A stretch of DNA of 64,000 nt from Massilia kyonggiensis (GCF_024756235.1 NZ_JANUGY010000002.1:620001-684000); one strand, 5' to 3'; positions 17,203 to 27,425 are shown, numbered from the stretch's first letter. Numbers and translations: made by a program. Notes: a model not told the origin generated them from the sequence alone.

Positions 17203-17955
17203 ATGCTGAAAGCCCGTCTGCGCACCGCCGTCCTCGTCCTCCTGCTGGCGTCAAGCGGCGCCGGCGCGTCGTCCGTCCCCGATTACCCGTTCGTGCATGT
17301 GACCGGCAGTTCTTTCCTTGCCGTCGTGCCCGACATCGCCAGCCTCGATTTCGAGATCGTCGTTCCCGATGCCGACCCGGCCGCGGCGCGCGCCGTCCTC
17401 GAGGCGCGCGTGGGCGAGGTGCGCGATCTCGCGCAGCAGCTGGGCATAGGCGCCGACGACATCGCGGTGCGCGAGGTGCGCCAGGGCATGCGCAAGGAAG
17501 AGCGGGCCGCGAGCGGCGCGCCGGTGTACGAGCTGCGCTGCGACGTCCGCATCAACGTGCGCAACGTGGCCAACTGGGCCGCGCTGGCCGGCGGCCTGCT
17601 CGGCAAGCCGAACCTCGACGGCTTCGCGACCAGCTTCGACCGTACCGACATGGACACGATCCACGACGAACTCGTGACCCAGGCCATCCAGGACGCCCGC
17701 CGCCGGGCCGACGTGATGGCGGCCGCGGGCGGGCGGCGCGTCGGCGGCCTGATGGGCGCGACGCCGGACACGCTGAAGAACCTCAGCACGGCGATGGGGT
17801 TGGAGCGCGGCGAATTCAGGCGCGACGGCGGCGGGGACCGGGCTCGCGCCCAGGATGTCGACCGCGAGCAATGGCTCGCCGTGCCGGCGCTGAAGCTGCG
17901 CCAACCCGTCGACGTCATCTTCCGCCTGGAAAACCTGCCGCGCCGCACGCGCTGA
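17203..17955 (+). CDS. SIMPL domain (DUF541) periplasmic protein
   Basis: A 250-residue exported protein with a signal peptide (LRTAVLVLLLASSGAGAS). The SIMPL/DUF541 domain follows, with [21 protein letters not shown] at its start and ELVTQAIQDARRRADVMAAAGGRRVG in the middle. I prefer the ATG at 17203, which has AGGGA six bases upstream; an ATG at 17197 sits directly on that motif. The family is periplasmic or outer-membrane linked and poorly understood. It is divergent from the BlaI-type repressor gene and shares its operator, so it is the likely target of that system. Confidence 0.85.
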   Translation: MLKARLRTAVLVLLLASSGAGASSVPDYPFVHVTGSSFLAVVPDIASLDFEIVVPDADPAAARAVLEARVGEVRDLAQQLGIGADDIAVREVRQGMRKEERAASGAPVYELRCDVRINVRNVANWAALAGGLLGKPNLDGFATSFDRTDMDTIHDELVTQAIQDARRRADVMAAAGGRRVGGLMGATPDTLKNLSTAMGLERGEFRRDGGGDRARAQDVDREQWLAVPALKLRQPVDVIFRLENLPRRTR

Positions 17956-18025
17956 CGGCATGCACGCTTGAGGCAGCGCAGGCGCCGGACGGGAGCCTGG
18001 CGCCGCCGCGGTGGTCAAACCCGGC

Positions 18026-19810
18026 ATGACCGCCGACACCGCCGCCGCCGACCGTACCGCCCGCCGCCGCTTCGCGGCCGAGCTGTGGGGCGTGATGCGC
18101 GCCAACCGCTGGCGCGTGGCCGTGTCCATCGTCCTGCTGCTGGCCGCGAAAGTGGCCACGGTGGCCGTACCGCTTCTGCTCAAGCGCATCATCGACGCGT
18201 TTTCGCAAACGATGCTCCCGGCGCTGCTGCCCTGGTATCTGCTGGCGGGCTATGCGCTGCTGCGCTTCGCGAGCACGCTGTTCAACGAATGGCGCGACCT
18301 GCTGTTCGCGCGCGTGACGTTGAGCGCGGTGTCCGCGTACGCGGGCAAGACGTTCGCGCACCTGCATGCGCTCGGCCCGCGCTTCCACGCCCGGCGCCAG
18401 GTCGGCAGCCTGCTGCCGGACATCGACCGCGGCACCAGCGGCATCGCCTTCCTGCTGGGCGTGGGGCTGTTCACGATCGTGCCGACGCTCGTCGAGATCG
18501 GCCTCGTGCTCGCCGTCATGCTGCGCCGCTATCCGGCAGGCTACGCCGCCATCATCGTCGCGACCTTCCTCCTGTACTCGGGGTTCACGCTCGTGTTCAC
18601 GGCGCGGCGCGTCGTCTACCAGCGCCGCGTGAACAAGCTCGATTCACGCGCCAAGGGCCAGCTGGCGGACAGCCTGCTGAACTACGACACGGTCAAATAC
18701 TTCACGAACGAGGCACACGAGGCGGCGAAGTTCGCGGGCACGATGGACCGGTGGCGGGACGCTGGCATCCAGAACCAGCGCGCGCTGTTCCTGCTGCATG
18801 TGGGGCAGAGCGGCGTGATCGCACTGGGCGTGGCCGCCATCATGCTGCTGGCCGGGCAGGACGTGCTGGCGGGCCGCATGCGTGTCGGCGACCTCGTGCT
18901 GATCAACGCGTACGCGCTGCAGGTCTGCCTGCCGCTGAACGCCCTCGGCTTCGTGTACCGCGAATCGCGCGATGCCTGGGTCAACGCGGAGCGCCTGTTC
19001 GCACTGCTGGGGGAGCGGCCCGAGATGCCCGAGCTGCCCGGCCAGCCGGCGCTCGTGCCCGGCGCGGGCGAGGTCGTGTTCGAACACGTGGGCTTCGACT
19101 ACGAGCGGGGCCGCACGGCGCTGGACGACGTCAGCCTGCGCATTCCGCCCGGCACCACCTTGGCCGTCGTCGGGCGCAGCGGCTCGGGCAAGTCGACGTT
19201 GGCGCGGCTGCTGTTGCGTTTCTACGACCCCGACCGGGGGCGCATCCTCATCGACGGCCAGGACATCCGCCATTGCAGCCCGGCCAGCGTGCGCCGCGCG
19301 ATCGGCGTCGTCCCGCAGGATGCCGCGCTGTTCAACGACACGGTGGCCAGCAACATCGGCTACGCGAGGGAGGGTGCGGGACGCGACGACATCGTGGCGG
19401 CGGCGCGGGCCGCGCAATTGCACGATACGATAGACGCGCTGCCGGACGGTTACGACAGTCCGGTCGGCGAGCGGGGCGTGAATTTTTCCGGCGGCGAGCG
19501 CCAGCGCATCGGCATCGCGCGCGCGATCCTCAAGCAGCCCACCATCCTCGTGTTCGACGAAGCGACGTCGGCGCTGGATGCCGTGTCCGAACACGCCATC
19601 GTCAAGGAGCTGGAGCGCCTGTCGGAACGGCGCACGACGCTCGTCATCGCGCACCGGCTGTCGACCATCGTGCATGCGCACGCGATCATCGTCATGGACC
19701 AGGGCCGCATCGTGGAGCGGGGCACGCACGAGGAACTGTTGAGCAGGCAAGGCGTGTATGCGCGGCTTTGGCAATTGCAAAAAAAAACGCCGGGCGAACC
19801 CGGCGTCTGA
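18026..19810 (+). CDS. ABC transporter ATP-binding protein/permease, Atm1-like
   Basis: A 594-residue half-transporter. The N-terminal six-helix exporter domain includes TVKYFTNEAHEAAKF, a hallmark of the Atm1/HMT1 group that exports glutathione- or persulfide-type compounds. The nucleotide-binding domain has Walker A GRSGSGKSTL, signature NFSGGERQRIGIARA, Walker B ILVFDEATSALD and the H-loop histidine in VIAHRLS. The ATG at 18026 is preferred to a GTG at 18011; neither has a good ribosome binding site. Its last codons (KKKTPGEPGV) lie inside the terminator of the convergent dctA gene. Confidence 0.9.
   Translation: MTADTAAADRTARRRFAAELWGVMRANRWRVAVSIVLLLAAKVATVAVPLLLKRIIDAFSQTMLPALLPWYLLAGYALLRFASTLFNEWRDLLFARVTLSAVSAYAGKTFAHLHALGPRFHARRQVGSLLPDIDRGTSGIAFLLGVGLFTIVPTLVEIGLVLAVMLRRYPAGYAAIIVATFLLYSGFTLVFTARRVVYQRRVNKLDSRAKGQLADSLLNYDTVKYFTNEAHEAAKFAGTMDRWRDAGIQNQRALFLLHVGQSGVIALGVAAIMLLAGQDVLAGRMRVGDLVLINAYALQVCLPLNALGFVYRESRDAWVNAERLFALLGERPEMPELPGQPALVPGAGEVVFEHVGFDYERGRTALDDVSLRIPPGTTLAVVGRSGSGKSTLARLLLRFYDPDRGRILIDGQDIRHCSPASVRRAIGVVPQDAALFNDTVASNIGYAREGAGRDDIVAAARAAQLHDTIDALPDGYDSPVGERGVNFSGGERQRIGIARAILKQPTILVFDEATSALDAVSEHAIVKELERLSERRTTLVIAHRLSTIVHAHAIIVMDQGRIVERGTHEELLSRQGVYARLWQLQKKTPGEPGV
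19779..19806 (-). terminator. Rho-independent terminator of dctA, inside the end of the ABC gene
   Basis: Read on the minus strand, ACGCCGGG-TTCG-CCCGGCGT is followed by nine T. It ends dctA transcription 30 bases past the dctA stop while lying in the coding sequence of the convergent exporter gene. Confidence 0.85.
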
Positions 19811-19835
19811 ACGAGGAATCGTTCCCTGTCCTGGC

Positions 19836-21137
19836 TTACGCGGCTTCGCGGACCGGGTGCAGGTCGCCGGCAGCGTCGTCCGGGCTCGGATTCTTCAGTT
19901 CGGCGGTGAGGCGCTCTTTGTCCAGCTCGCCTTCCCATTTCGACACGACGACCGTTGCGACACCGTTGCCGATGATGTTGGTCAGGGCGCGGCATTCGCT
20001 CATGAATTTGTCGATACCGAGGATCAGGGTCATGCCGGCCACCGGGATGGTCGGGACGACGGCCAGCGTGGCGGCCAGGGTGATGAAGCCGGCGCCGGTG
20101 ATGCCCGAGGCACCTTTCGAGGTCAGCATCGCCACCAGCAGGATCGTCAGTTCCTGCGTCAGGGTCAGTTCGGTGTTCGTGGCCTGGGCGACGAACAGGG
20201 CAGCCATCGTCATGTAGATGTTGGTGCCGTCCAGGTTGAACGAGTAGCCGGTCGGCACGACGAGACCCACGACCGATTTCGGGCAACCCATTTTTTCCAG
20301 CTTGCGCATGATGGCCGGCAGGGCGCTTTCCGACGAGCTCGTGCCCAGGACGATCAGCAGCTCTTCCTTGATGTAGGCGAGGAAGCGGAAGATCGAGAAG
20401 CCGGTCAGGCGGGCAATGGTGCCGAGGACGAGGATGACGAACAGGAAGCAGGTCAGGTAGAACGAACCGACGAGCGAGGCCAGCGGGATCAGTGACTTGA
20501 CGCCGTATTTGCCGATGGTGAAGGCCATGGCGCCGAACGCACCGATCGGGGCGGCTTTCATGATGATGTTCACGACGCCGAAGATGGCATGCGACATGTC
20601 GTCGATGAAGCGGGTCAGCGGGCGGCCGCGTTCACCCAGCATCGACAGCGAGAAGCCGAACAGGATGGCGATAAAGAGCACCTGCAGGATTTCCCCTTTG
20701 GCGAACGCATCCACGAACGTGTTCGGGATGATGTTCATGAGGAAATCGGTGGTGGTCAGCGACTTGGTCTTTTCGGTGTACTGGGCGATCGAGTGCGTGT
20801 CCAGCGTGGCCGGGTTGACGTTGAAGCCGGCGCCCGGCTTGACCAGGTTGGCGACGAGCAGGCCGATGGCCAGTGCGAAGGTCGAGACGATCTCGAAGTA
20901 GAGCAGGGCCTTGCCGCCGACGCGGCCGACCTTTTTCATGTCCTGCATGCCGGCGATACCGGCGACGACGGTACAGAAAATCACCGGGGCGATGATCATC
21001 TTGATGAGCTTGACGAAGCCGTCTCCCAAAGGCTTCATCGCGGTTGCGATGCCCGGATCGTAGATGCCCAGCAGGACGCCTACGATAATCGCAAACAATA
21101 CCTGGACATAAAGGACTTTATAGAATGGTTTTTTCAT
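19836..21137 (-). CDS. dctA: C4-dicarboxylate:cation symporter DctA
   Basis: A 433-residue DAACS-family symporter that imports succinate, fumarate and malate across the inner membrane. Visible hallmarks are [17 protein letters not shown] at the N-terminus, the serine-rich hairpin [12 protein letters not shown], the signature [15 protein letters not shown], and the second hairpin [15 protein letters not shown] short variable tail follows. It has its own upstream gap and a strong terminator, so it is probably monocistronic. I see no clear sigma-54 site. Confidence 0.95.
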   Translation of the reverse strand: MKKPFYKVLYVQVLFAIIVGVLLGIYDPGIATAMKPLGDGFVKLIKMIIAPVIFCTVVAGIAGMQDMKKVGRVGGKALLYFEIVSTFALAIGLLVANLVKPGAGFNVNPATLDTHSIAQYTEKTKSLTTTDFLMNIIPNTFVDAFAKGEILQVLFIAILFGFSLSMLGERGRPLTRFIDDMSHAIFGVVNIIMKAAPIGAFGAMAFTIGKYGVKSLIPLASLVGSFYLTCFLFVILVLGTIARLTGFSIFRFLAYIKEELLIVLGTSSSESALPAIMRKLEKMGCPKSVVGLVVPTGYSFNLDGTNIYMTMAALFVAQATNTELTLTQELTILLVAMLTSKGASGITGAGFITLAATLAVVPTIPVAGMTLILGIDKFMSECRALTNIIGNGVATVVVSKWEGELDKERLTAELKNPSPDDAAGDLHPVREAA

Positions 21138-21257
21138 GGCTAGGCTTCATGCGCTATTAGTAACACCGTCATCATCACGCAAAATATCTGCATCGGCTAT
21201 TGTGGAAAACCGCAACGCCGTGGCCGATATCTGGACTTTGGATCGGTGAATAACGGC

Positions 21258-22535
21258 TTACTGATTCCGGTAGACCGTGCCGCCCTTCATGACGAAACCC
21301 ACTTTGCGCAGCGCAGCAATATCCGCCGTCGGATCGCCGTCGACCGCGACGACATCGGCCAGCATGCCGTTGCGGATGGCGCCCAGGTCCTTGCGGTCGA
21401 GGATGCCCGCAGCGACGACCGTCGCGGCGCGCAGCGCTTCCGTCGGGCTCATGCCCAGTCGCACCATCCACTCCAGTTCGCGCTCGTTCGTGCCGTGCGC
21501 AAACACGCCGACGTCGCTGCCGTTGCCGATGGTCACGCCCAGCTTGCGTGCGAGGCGGAAGGCGCGCTCCGCCTGCTGCATCGCCGGGGTGGGCGCGCCG
21601 CCGCGCACGTGGCGCTGGAAGTATTCGCCGATGGCTTCCGGCGCCGTCAACGTGGGCACATACGCCACCTTGCGTTCCAGCATCAGCTTGAACGTCGCCT
21701 CGCTGGCGCCGTAGCCGTGTTCGATCGTGTCGACGCCGGCCAGCACGGCGAGGCGGATCGCGTCGTCGCTGCTCGCATGGGCTGCGACCTTGCGGCCGCT
21801 GACGTGGGCCGCCGCGACGATCGCCTTCATTTCCTCGAGCGTGAACGTGGGGCGCGTGCCGCCGTCCGGGCCCGTGCGGTAGTCGGCATAGAACTTGATC
21901 CAGTCGGCGCCGTGGGCGGCCTGTTCGCGCACGGCCTTCGTCGCCTCGTCGACGCCCGTCGCCTGCTGGGCGCCGTACGGGACGTCCATGTCCGGACGAT
22001 AGGTGCGCTCGGCCGGGCCGTAGCTCGCGGTCGCGACGATCGCGCGCGTGGCGACGAGCAGGCGCGGGCCGGGGACCTGTCCTTCGTCGATGGCGCGCTT
22101 GATGCCGACGTCGGCATAGTCCGCCCCTTCCGTGCCGAGGTCGCGCAGCGTGGTGAAGCCGGCCTGCAGGGTGTCGGCCGCGTGGCGCACGGCCAGCGCG
22201 ACGCGGTAGGCCGGCGCTTCCTTGATCACCTGGTCGTCCCACGTCGTTTCGTTGTAGGGGTGCAGCAGCACGTGCGAATGCAGGTCGATGAGGCCGGGAA
22301 TCAACGTCTTGCCGGGCAGGGCGATGCGGTCGACGTCGGCGGGGACGGGCAAGGCCGAGGCCGGGCCCACGCCCTGGATGCGGCCCTGCGCCACGAGCAC
22401 GCTCCAGCCCGCGTGCGGGGCGCCGTCGCCGGTCCAGACTTTATCGGGCGTGAGCAGCACGGGGCGCTGTTCGGCGGCGCTGGCTGTGCCGGTGAGAAGG
22501 GTGAAAACGGCAACAGCGAGTGCGCGGATCCGCAT
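21258..22535 (-). CDS. Secreted amidohydrolase (metal-dependent, prolidase-like)
   Basis: A 425-residue amidohydrolase with a signal peptide ([17 protein letters not shown]). The metal-binding HSH motif is in [14 protein letters not shown], a candidate carbamylated lysine is in DWIKFYAD, later histidines are in [11 protein letters not shown] and DTIEHGYGA, and the catalytic aspartate is in [12 protein letters not shown]. The ATG at 22535 has a good AAAGGAAG site. It belongs to the imidazolonepropionase/Xaa-Pro dipeptidase-like group; the substrate is unknown. It is the last gene of a run led by 3-hydroxybutyrate dehydrogenase. Confidence 0.88.
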   Translation of the reverse strand: MRIRALAVAVFTLLTGTASAAEQRPVLLTPDKVWTGDGAPHAGWSVLVAQGRIQGVGPASALPVPADVDRIALPGKTLIPGLIDLHSHVLLHPYNETTWDDQVIKEAPAYRVALAVRHAADTLQAGFTTLRDLGTEGADYADVGIKRAIDEGQVPGPRLLVATRAIVATASYGPAERTYRPDMDVPYGAQQATGVDEATKAVREQAAHGADWIKFYADYRTGPDGGTRPTFTLEEMKAIVAAAHVSGRKVAAHASSDDAIRLAVLAGVDTIEHGYGASEATFKLMLERKVAYVPTLTAPEAIGEYFQRHVRGGAPTPAMQQAERAFRLARKLGVTIGNGSDVGVFAHGTNERELEWMVRLGMSPTEALRAATVVAAGILDRKDLGAIRNGMLADVVAVDGDPTADIAALRKVGFVMKGGTVYRNQ

Positions 22536-22545
22536 CGGTCTTCCT

Positions 22546-22929
22546 TTATTCCAGGTCCTGCATGGATTGCGCGATGCCGGTCTCGACATCATGCAGGAAC
22601 GCCGCCCCCTTCGATGACAGCGCGATGCCCGGCACGGCCAGTTCGACGAGGCAGGCGAGGGCTTGCCGGAACCATTCCATGTCGGTGCCCATCAGCGGGA
22701 GTGCGTGGGCGTCGACGAGGTAGTGCACGGCGCGCGCGAGCAGCGCCGTGTCGCGGCCCGCATTGCCGACGAGCAGCGCGAAGTCGGCCGCCTCGCGTTC
22801 GAAGCGGTCGGCCAGCGTTTCGAGGATGTCGCGCGACACCTGCGGCTGGCCCGACGCGAGCACGACGTGCGCGAGTTCCAGGCACGCGTCGTGCAGGCCC
22901 GGAATCTCGAGGGGTTCATCCATGGACAT
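22546..22929 (-). CDS. Hypothetical protein between 3-hydroxybutyrate dehydrogenase and the amidohydrolase
   Basis: A 127-residue, mostly helical soluble protein with no motif I recognise. Its ATG at 22929 abuts the TAA of the dehydrogenase gene with no spacer; a second ATG at 22923 is possible. The coupling suggests a role linked to 3-hydroxybutyrate metabolism, but nothing in the sequence shows one. Confidence 0.65.
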   Translation of the reverse strand: MSMDEPLEIPGLHDACLELAHVVLASGQPQVSRDILETLADRFEREAADFALLVGNAGRDTALLARAVHYLVDAHALPLMGTDMEWFRQALACLVELAVPGIALSSKGAAFLHDVETGIAQSMQDLE

Positions 22930-23724
22930 TTACTGCGCGACCCAGCCGCCATCCATGTTCCACGCGACGCCGCGCACCTGGTTCGCGGCCGGGCTGCAGA
23001 AGAACACGGCCAGCGCGCCCAGTTCTTCCGGCGTGACGAATTCGCCCGACGGCTGCTTTTCCAGCAGCAGGTTTTTCTTCGCCTGCTCGTTGCTGATGCC
23101 GTCGCGCGCGGCGCGGTCGTCGACCTGCTTCTGCACGAGCGGGGTCAGCACCCAGCCCGGGCAGATCGCGTTGGCGGTGACACCGGTCGGGGCAGTCTCC
23201 AGCGCCGTCGATTTCGTCAGGCCGACGAGGCCGTGCTTGGCGGCGACGTACGCGGATTTCTGCGCCGATGCGACGAGGCCGTGCGCGGATGCGAGGTTGA
23301 TGATGCGGCCCCAGTTCTTCTGCTTCATGTAGGGCAGCGCGAGACGGGTCGTGTGGAAGGCCGAGCTGAGGTTGATGGCGATGATCGCATCCCATTTCTC
23401 GACGGGGAAATCCTCGACGTTCGCGACGTACTGGATGCCCGCATTGTTGACGAGGATGTCGACGCCGCCGAATTTGTCCGCGGCGAACGCCATCATGGCG
23501 GCGATCTGGTCCGGCTTGGACATGTCGGCGTTGTGGTAAGCGGTCTGTACGCCGAATTCCTGGCCGATGTCGGTGTACAGCTTTTCGATCTGCTGCGCGT
23601 CGCCGAAGCCGTTGAAGACGATGTTGGCGCCTTGCTCGGCCAGCGCGCGGGCGATGCCGAGGCCGATGCCCGAGGTCGAGCCGGTGACGAGTGCAGTCTT
23701 GCCGCTTAACATGGTGGATTTCAT
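22930..23724 (-). CDS. 3-hydroxybutyrate dehydrogenase
   Basis: A 264-residue SDR that oxidises (R)-3-hydroxybutyrate to acetoacetate with NAD. It has TGSTSGIGLGIARALA, NNAGIQYVANVEDFP (characteristic of bacterial BdhA/HbdH), catalytic Tyr/Lys in SAYVAAKHGLVGLTK, and the PGWVLTPLVQKQ segment of this subfamily. The ATG at 23724 has AGAGGAA upstream. The product acetoacetate would be activated by the CoA-transferase encoded at 13376-14742. Confidence 0.93.
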   Translation of the reverse strand: MKSTMLSGKTALVTGSTSGIGLGIARALAEQGANIVFNGFGDAQQIEKLYTDIGQEFGVQTAYHNADMSKPDQIAAMMAFAADKFGGVDILVNNAGIQYVANVEDFPVEKWDAIIAINLSSAFHTTRLALPYMKQKNWGRIINLASAHGLVASAQKSAYVAAKHGLVGLTKSTALETAPTGVTANAICPGWVLTPLVQKQVDDRAARDGISNEQAKKNLLLEKQPSGEFVTPEELGALAVFFCSPAANQVRGVAWNMDGGWVAQ

Positions 23725-23878
23725 TCGTTCCTCTTTCTCGTGGACAGTTTCTATGAGAGCCGGGTGGTCCCGGGCCAGACTTGGTAGAATTCTAATCGCT
23801 CCACCGGGTAAAATGTTGGCGGCCGCCTGGTCCTTGATGTTTCCGGCGGCTGCATGGTGATCGTCGGAACTTTTGAAA

Positions 23879-24751
23879 ATGAGCGAACCGAAGCTGAAAT
23901 CCGTGCTGTGCAGTTCGCCCGCCGGCCTGCACCGCATGGCATACAAGGAGTGGGGCGACCCCGCCAATACGAACGTGCTCGTCTGCGTGCACGGCGTGAC
24001 GCGCGTGGCCGACGATTTCGACGCGCTGGCGCGGGCCATGAGCGACCGCTACCGCGTCGTGTGCCCGGACGTCGTGGGCCGCGGCCGTTCGGAGCGGCTG
24101 CGCGATCCGGCGCTGTACGTCATCCCGCAATACGTCGCCGACATGGTGACCCTGGTCGCCCGCGTGACGGCCGGCGATGAAGGCGTCGAATGGTTCGGCA
24201 CGTCGATGGGCGGCCTGATCGGCATCGCCCTGGCATCGCTGCCGGGTAGCCCGATCCGCCGCATGGTGCTGAACGACATCGGGCCCGTGCTGGACCCGGT
24301 GGCGCTGGCGCGCATCGGCGACTACATCGGCCAGGACATCCGCTTCAAGACGTTCGGGGAAGGGGCTGCGTTCGTGCGGACGGTGTCGACGCCGTTCGGG
24401 CCGCACAGCGACGCCCAATGGGACAAGCTGGCGCGCGACGTGCTCGTGCAGCAGCCGGATGGGCAGTGGATGCTGCACTACGACCTCGGGCTCGCGCAGC
24501 CGTTCAAGGCGATGACGCCGCAAAAGGTGGCGCAGGACGAGGCGCAGCTGTGGGCGGCGTACGATGCGATCCGCTGCCCGACCCTGCTCGTGCGGGGAGA
24601 ACACTCCGACCTGCTGTCGCGCGCGACGGCGGACGAGATGACGCGGCGCGGACCGAAGCCGCGCCTGGTGGAGATCGCGGGCGTGGGCCATGCGCCCACG
24701 TTCCTGCAGCCGGAGCAGATCGCGATCGCACGGGAATTTTTGACCGGCTGA
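23879..24751 (+). CDS. Alpha/beta hydrolase
   Basis: A 290-residue alpha/beta hydrolase. HGVTR forms the oxyanion region, the nucleophile elbow is GTSMGGLIG, the acid is in VRGEHSDLLS, and the catalytic histidine is in GVGHAPTF. The ATG at 23879 is preferred over a TTG two codons upstream. It is divergent from the 3-hydroxybutyrate dehydrogenase gene and 73 bases upstream of ridA. The substrate is unknown. Confidence 0.88.
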   Translation: MSEPKLKSVLCSSPAGLHRMAYKEWGDPANTNVLVCVHGVTRVADDFDALARAMSDRYRVVCPDVVGRGRSERLRDPALYVIPQYVADMVTLVARVTAGDEGVEWFGTSMGGLIGIALASLPGSPIRRMVLNDIGPVLDPVALARIGDYIGQDIRFKTFGEGAAFVRTVSTPFGPHSDAQWDKLARDVLVQQPDGQWMLHYDLGLAQPFKAMTPQKVAQDEAQLWAAYDAIRCPTLLVRGEHSDLLSRATADEMTRRGPKPRLVEIAGVGHAPTFLQPEQIAIAREFLTG

Positions 24752-24824
24752 GCAAGCCGGAGGTGTTCGGCTCCACGGCCGGGCGAAGCGGCCGCAAGGC
24801 CTGGTTTTATCACTAGAGAAAAGC

Positions 24825-25175
24825 ATGGAAATCAAACGACTGCACGTAGGCAAACGACTGTCCGAAGTCGCCATCCACAATGGCACGGTGTACCTGGCAG
24901 GCCAGGTTGCCAGCGACACGACGCAGGACATCCTCGGCCAGACGCGCGAAGTGCTGGGTCACATCGACCGCCTGCTGGCGGAAGCCGGCAGCGACAAGAG
25001 CAGCATCATCTCGACCCAGATCTACATCACCGACATGGCCAACTTCCCGGCCATGAACACCGTGTGGGAAGCGTGGGTCGTGCCGGGCCAGACCCCGCCG
25101 CGCGCCACCGTCGAAGCCAAGCTGGCCGATCCGGCCGGCCTGGTCGAAATCGTCGTCGTGGCCGCCCAGGCGTAA
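24825..25175 (+). CDS. RidA family protein (YjgF/YER057c/UK114)
   Basis: A 116-residue protein of the Rid family, which hydrolyses reactive enamines and imines made by PLP enzymes. It has GTVYLAGQVASD and AWVVPGQTPPRATVEAKLA. The expected catalytic arginine is present in PPRATVE. It lies nine bases before relA. Confidence 0.9.
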   Translation: MEIKRLHVGKRLSEVAIHNGTVYLAGQVASDTTQDILGQTREVLGHIDRLLAEAGSDKSSIISTQIYITDMANFPAMNTVWEAWVVPGQTPPRATVEAKLADPAGLVEIVVVAAQA

Positions 25176-25184
25176 GCACACGCG

Positions 25185-27425
25185 ATGGTATCGATTGTCG
25201 CGCTCGGCGACGCCACCACCCAGCTGGTCCACGGCCTCGGCCCCGACGACTGCGCGCGCGTAAAAGGCGCGCTCGACTTCGCGGCCGAGCGCTATGTCGA
25301 ACGCACGGCCGGCAGCGGCCAGAGCGCGTTCGAGTTCTCGCTGGGCGTGGCCGGCACGCTCGCGCTGTTGCGCAGCGATGCCGAGACCCGCATCGCCGGC
25401 CTGCTGTTCGAGCTGGCGATCGTCGATCCGGGCGTGGCCGAGGCGCTCGAGGAGCGCTTCGGCAAGGAAGTGGCGGACATGGTGCGCGGCGTGCACCAGC
25501 TGATCCGCCTGCGCGACCTGACGGCGGCCCAGGCCCCCGTCGGGCGCGGCAAGAATGCGGCCCAGGAGGCCATGGCGCAGGTCGAGACCCTGCGCAAGAT
25601 GCTGCTGGCGATGGCCAGCGACATGCGCGTCGTGCTGATCCGCCTCGCGTCCTGCGTGACCACGTTGCGCTACTTCGCGGAGCAGAAGCGCTTCGACGAC
25701 GTCACGCGCAACTACGGCCGCGAAGTGCTCGACCTGTACGCGCCGCTCGCCAACCGGCTCGGCATCTTCCAGCTGAAATGGGAGCTGGAAGACCTGTCGT
25801 TCCGGATGATGGAGCCGGACACGTATAAGCGCATCGCCAAGATGCTCGAAGAGAAGCGCATGCTGCGCGAGAGCTTCGTCGCGTCGTCGATCGAGCGCCT
25901 GCAGAAGGAGCTCGCGGCGGCCGGCATCAAGGCTGAAGTGTTCGGCCGGCCGAAGCACATCTACAGCATCTGGAAGAAGATGCGCGGCAAGGAGCTCGAT
26001 TTCTCCGAGCTGTACGACGTGCGCGCGTTCCGCGTGATCGTCGACGACATCAAGACGTGCTACACGGTGCTGGGCGTCGTCCACAACATCTGGACGCCGA
26101 TTCCGAAGGAATTCGACGACTACATCTCGCGCCCGAAGCCGAACGGCTACCAGTCGCTGCACACGGTCGTCACCGCGGAGGACGGGCGCCCGCTGGAAGT
26201 CCAGATCCGCACGCAGGAGATGCACAACTTCGCGGAGTACGGCGTTGCCGCGCACTGGCGCTACAAGGAAGAAGGCGGCTCGAATTTCAAGAGCCAGGAA
26301 TACGACGAGAAGATCGCGTGGCTGCGCCAGCTGCTGGCGTGGAAGACGGAGGTCGCGAGCGCCGTCACGGGACAGGAAGAGCTGCAGCGCGAGTGGGTCG
26401 AGAAGCTGAAATCGACCACGCTGGACGACCGCATCTTCGTCCTGACGCCGCAGGCACGCGTGCTCGAACTCCCGGTCGGCGCCACGCCGATCGACTTCGC
26501 CTACCACCTGCACAGCGAGGTGGGCAACCGCTGCCGCGGCGCCAAGGTAGACAACGTGATGGTGCCGCTGAATACGCCGCTGAAGAACGGCCAGACGTGC
26601 GAGATCATCACCGCGAAGGGGCCGGCCGGCAGCCAGGGACCGTCGCGCGACTGGCTCAGCCCCGGCTATACGGTCAGCAGCCGCACGCGCTCGAAGATCC
26701 GCGCATGGTTTCACGCGCTGGAACTGGCGGAGACGCTGGCCCACGGCCGCGCGCTCGTCGAGAAATCGCTGCAGCGCGAAGGCAAGACCGCGGTCAACCT
26801 GGATACGCTCGCGCACAAGCTGGGCTTCGCCAAGGTCGACGACCTGTTCATCGCCGTCGGCAAGGAAAAATTCAGCCTGCGCCACGTGGAAGCCGCGCTG
26901 CACGATGCCGCGCCGGCGGCCCCGGTGCCGGACGAAGCCGTCGTCAACAAGAGCCGCGCGTCGAGCGTGGAGCAGGGCGCCAAGTCGGGCGTGCTCGTCG
27001 TCGGCACGGAAGGCCTCATGACGCAGCTGGCACGCTGCTGCAAGCCGGCGCCGCCGGACCCGATCGTGGGCTTCGTCACGCGCGGCAAGGGCGTGTCGAT
27101 CCACCGCGCGAGCTGCAAGAACTTCGCCGAGATGGCCGCGCGCAACCCGGAACGCGTGCTCGAGACGGAATGGGGCACGTCGGGCCTGGAGACGGTCTTC
27201 CCGGTCGATATCTTCATCCTCGCGGCGGACCGCCAGGGCCTGTTGCGCGACATTTCGGAAGTGCTCGCGATCTCGAAGATCAACGTGATCGGCGTGAACA
27301 CGCAGAGCAGCAAGGGCACCGCGAAGATGGTGTTCACGGCGGAGATCAGCTCGACCGGGCAGCTGCAGAAGGCGTTGGCGGCGATCGCGGAAGTGAAGGG
27401 TGTCCAGGAAGCACGGCGCACATGA
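25185..27425 (+). CDS. relA: GTP pyrophosphokinase RelA (stringent response ppGpp synthetase)
   Basis: A 746-residue long RSH protein that makes (p)ppGpp from ATP and GTP/GDP on stalled ribosomes. The hydrolase half is degenerate: where SpoT has an HD pair, this protein reads LLFELAIVD (residues 73-81). The synthetase domain has YDVRAFRVIV and the acidic EFDD motif at 309-312, the EXDD form of monofunctional RelA. TGS (VLELPVGATPIDFAYHLH), zinc-finger (LARCCKPAPPDPIVGF) and C-terminal ACT domains follow. The start lacks a good ribosome binding site but gives a standard N-terminus. Confidence 0.95.
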   Translation: MVSIVALGDATTQLVHGLGPDDCARVKGALDFAAERYVERTAGSGQSAFEFSLGVAGTLALLRSDAETRIAGLLFELAIVDPGVAEALEERFGKEVADMVRGVHQLIRLRDLTAAQAPVGRGKNAAQEAMAQVETLRKMLLAMASDMRVVLIRLASCVTTLRYFAEQKRFDDVTRNYGREVLDLYAPLANRLGIFQLKWELEDLSFRMMEPDTYKRIAKMLEEKRMLRESFVASSIERLQKELAAAGIKAEVFGRPKHIYSIWKKMRGKELDFSELYDVRAFRVIVDDIKTCYTVLGVVHNIWTPIPKEFDDYISRPKPNGYQSLHTVVTAEDGRPLEVQIRTQEMHNFAEYGVAAHWRYKEEGGSNFKSQEYDEKIAWLRQLLAWKTEVASAVTGQEELQREWVEKLKSTTLDDRIFVLTPQARVLELPVGATPIDFAYHLHSEVGNRCRGAKVDNVMVPLNTPLKNGQTCEIITAKGPAGSQGPSRDWLSPGYTVSSRTRSKIRAWFHALELAETLAHGRALVEKSLQREGKTAVNLDTLAHKLGFAKVDDLFIAVGKEKFSLRHVEAALHDAAPAAPVPDEAVVNKSRASSVEQGAKSGVLVVGTEGLMTQLARCCKPAPPDPIVGFVTRGKGVSIHRASCKNFAEMAARNPERVLETEWGTSGLETVFPVDIFILAADRQGLLRDISEVLAISKINVIGVNTQSSKGTAKMVFTAEISSTGQLQKALAAIAEVKGVQEARRT

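Noticed and set aside
21138..21257. A sigma-54 promoter for dctA.
   Set aside because: No TGGC-N8-TTGC pair at the right spacing was found in the upstream gap.
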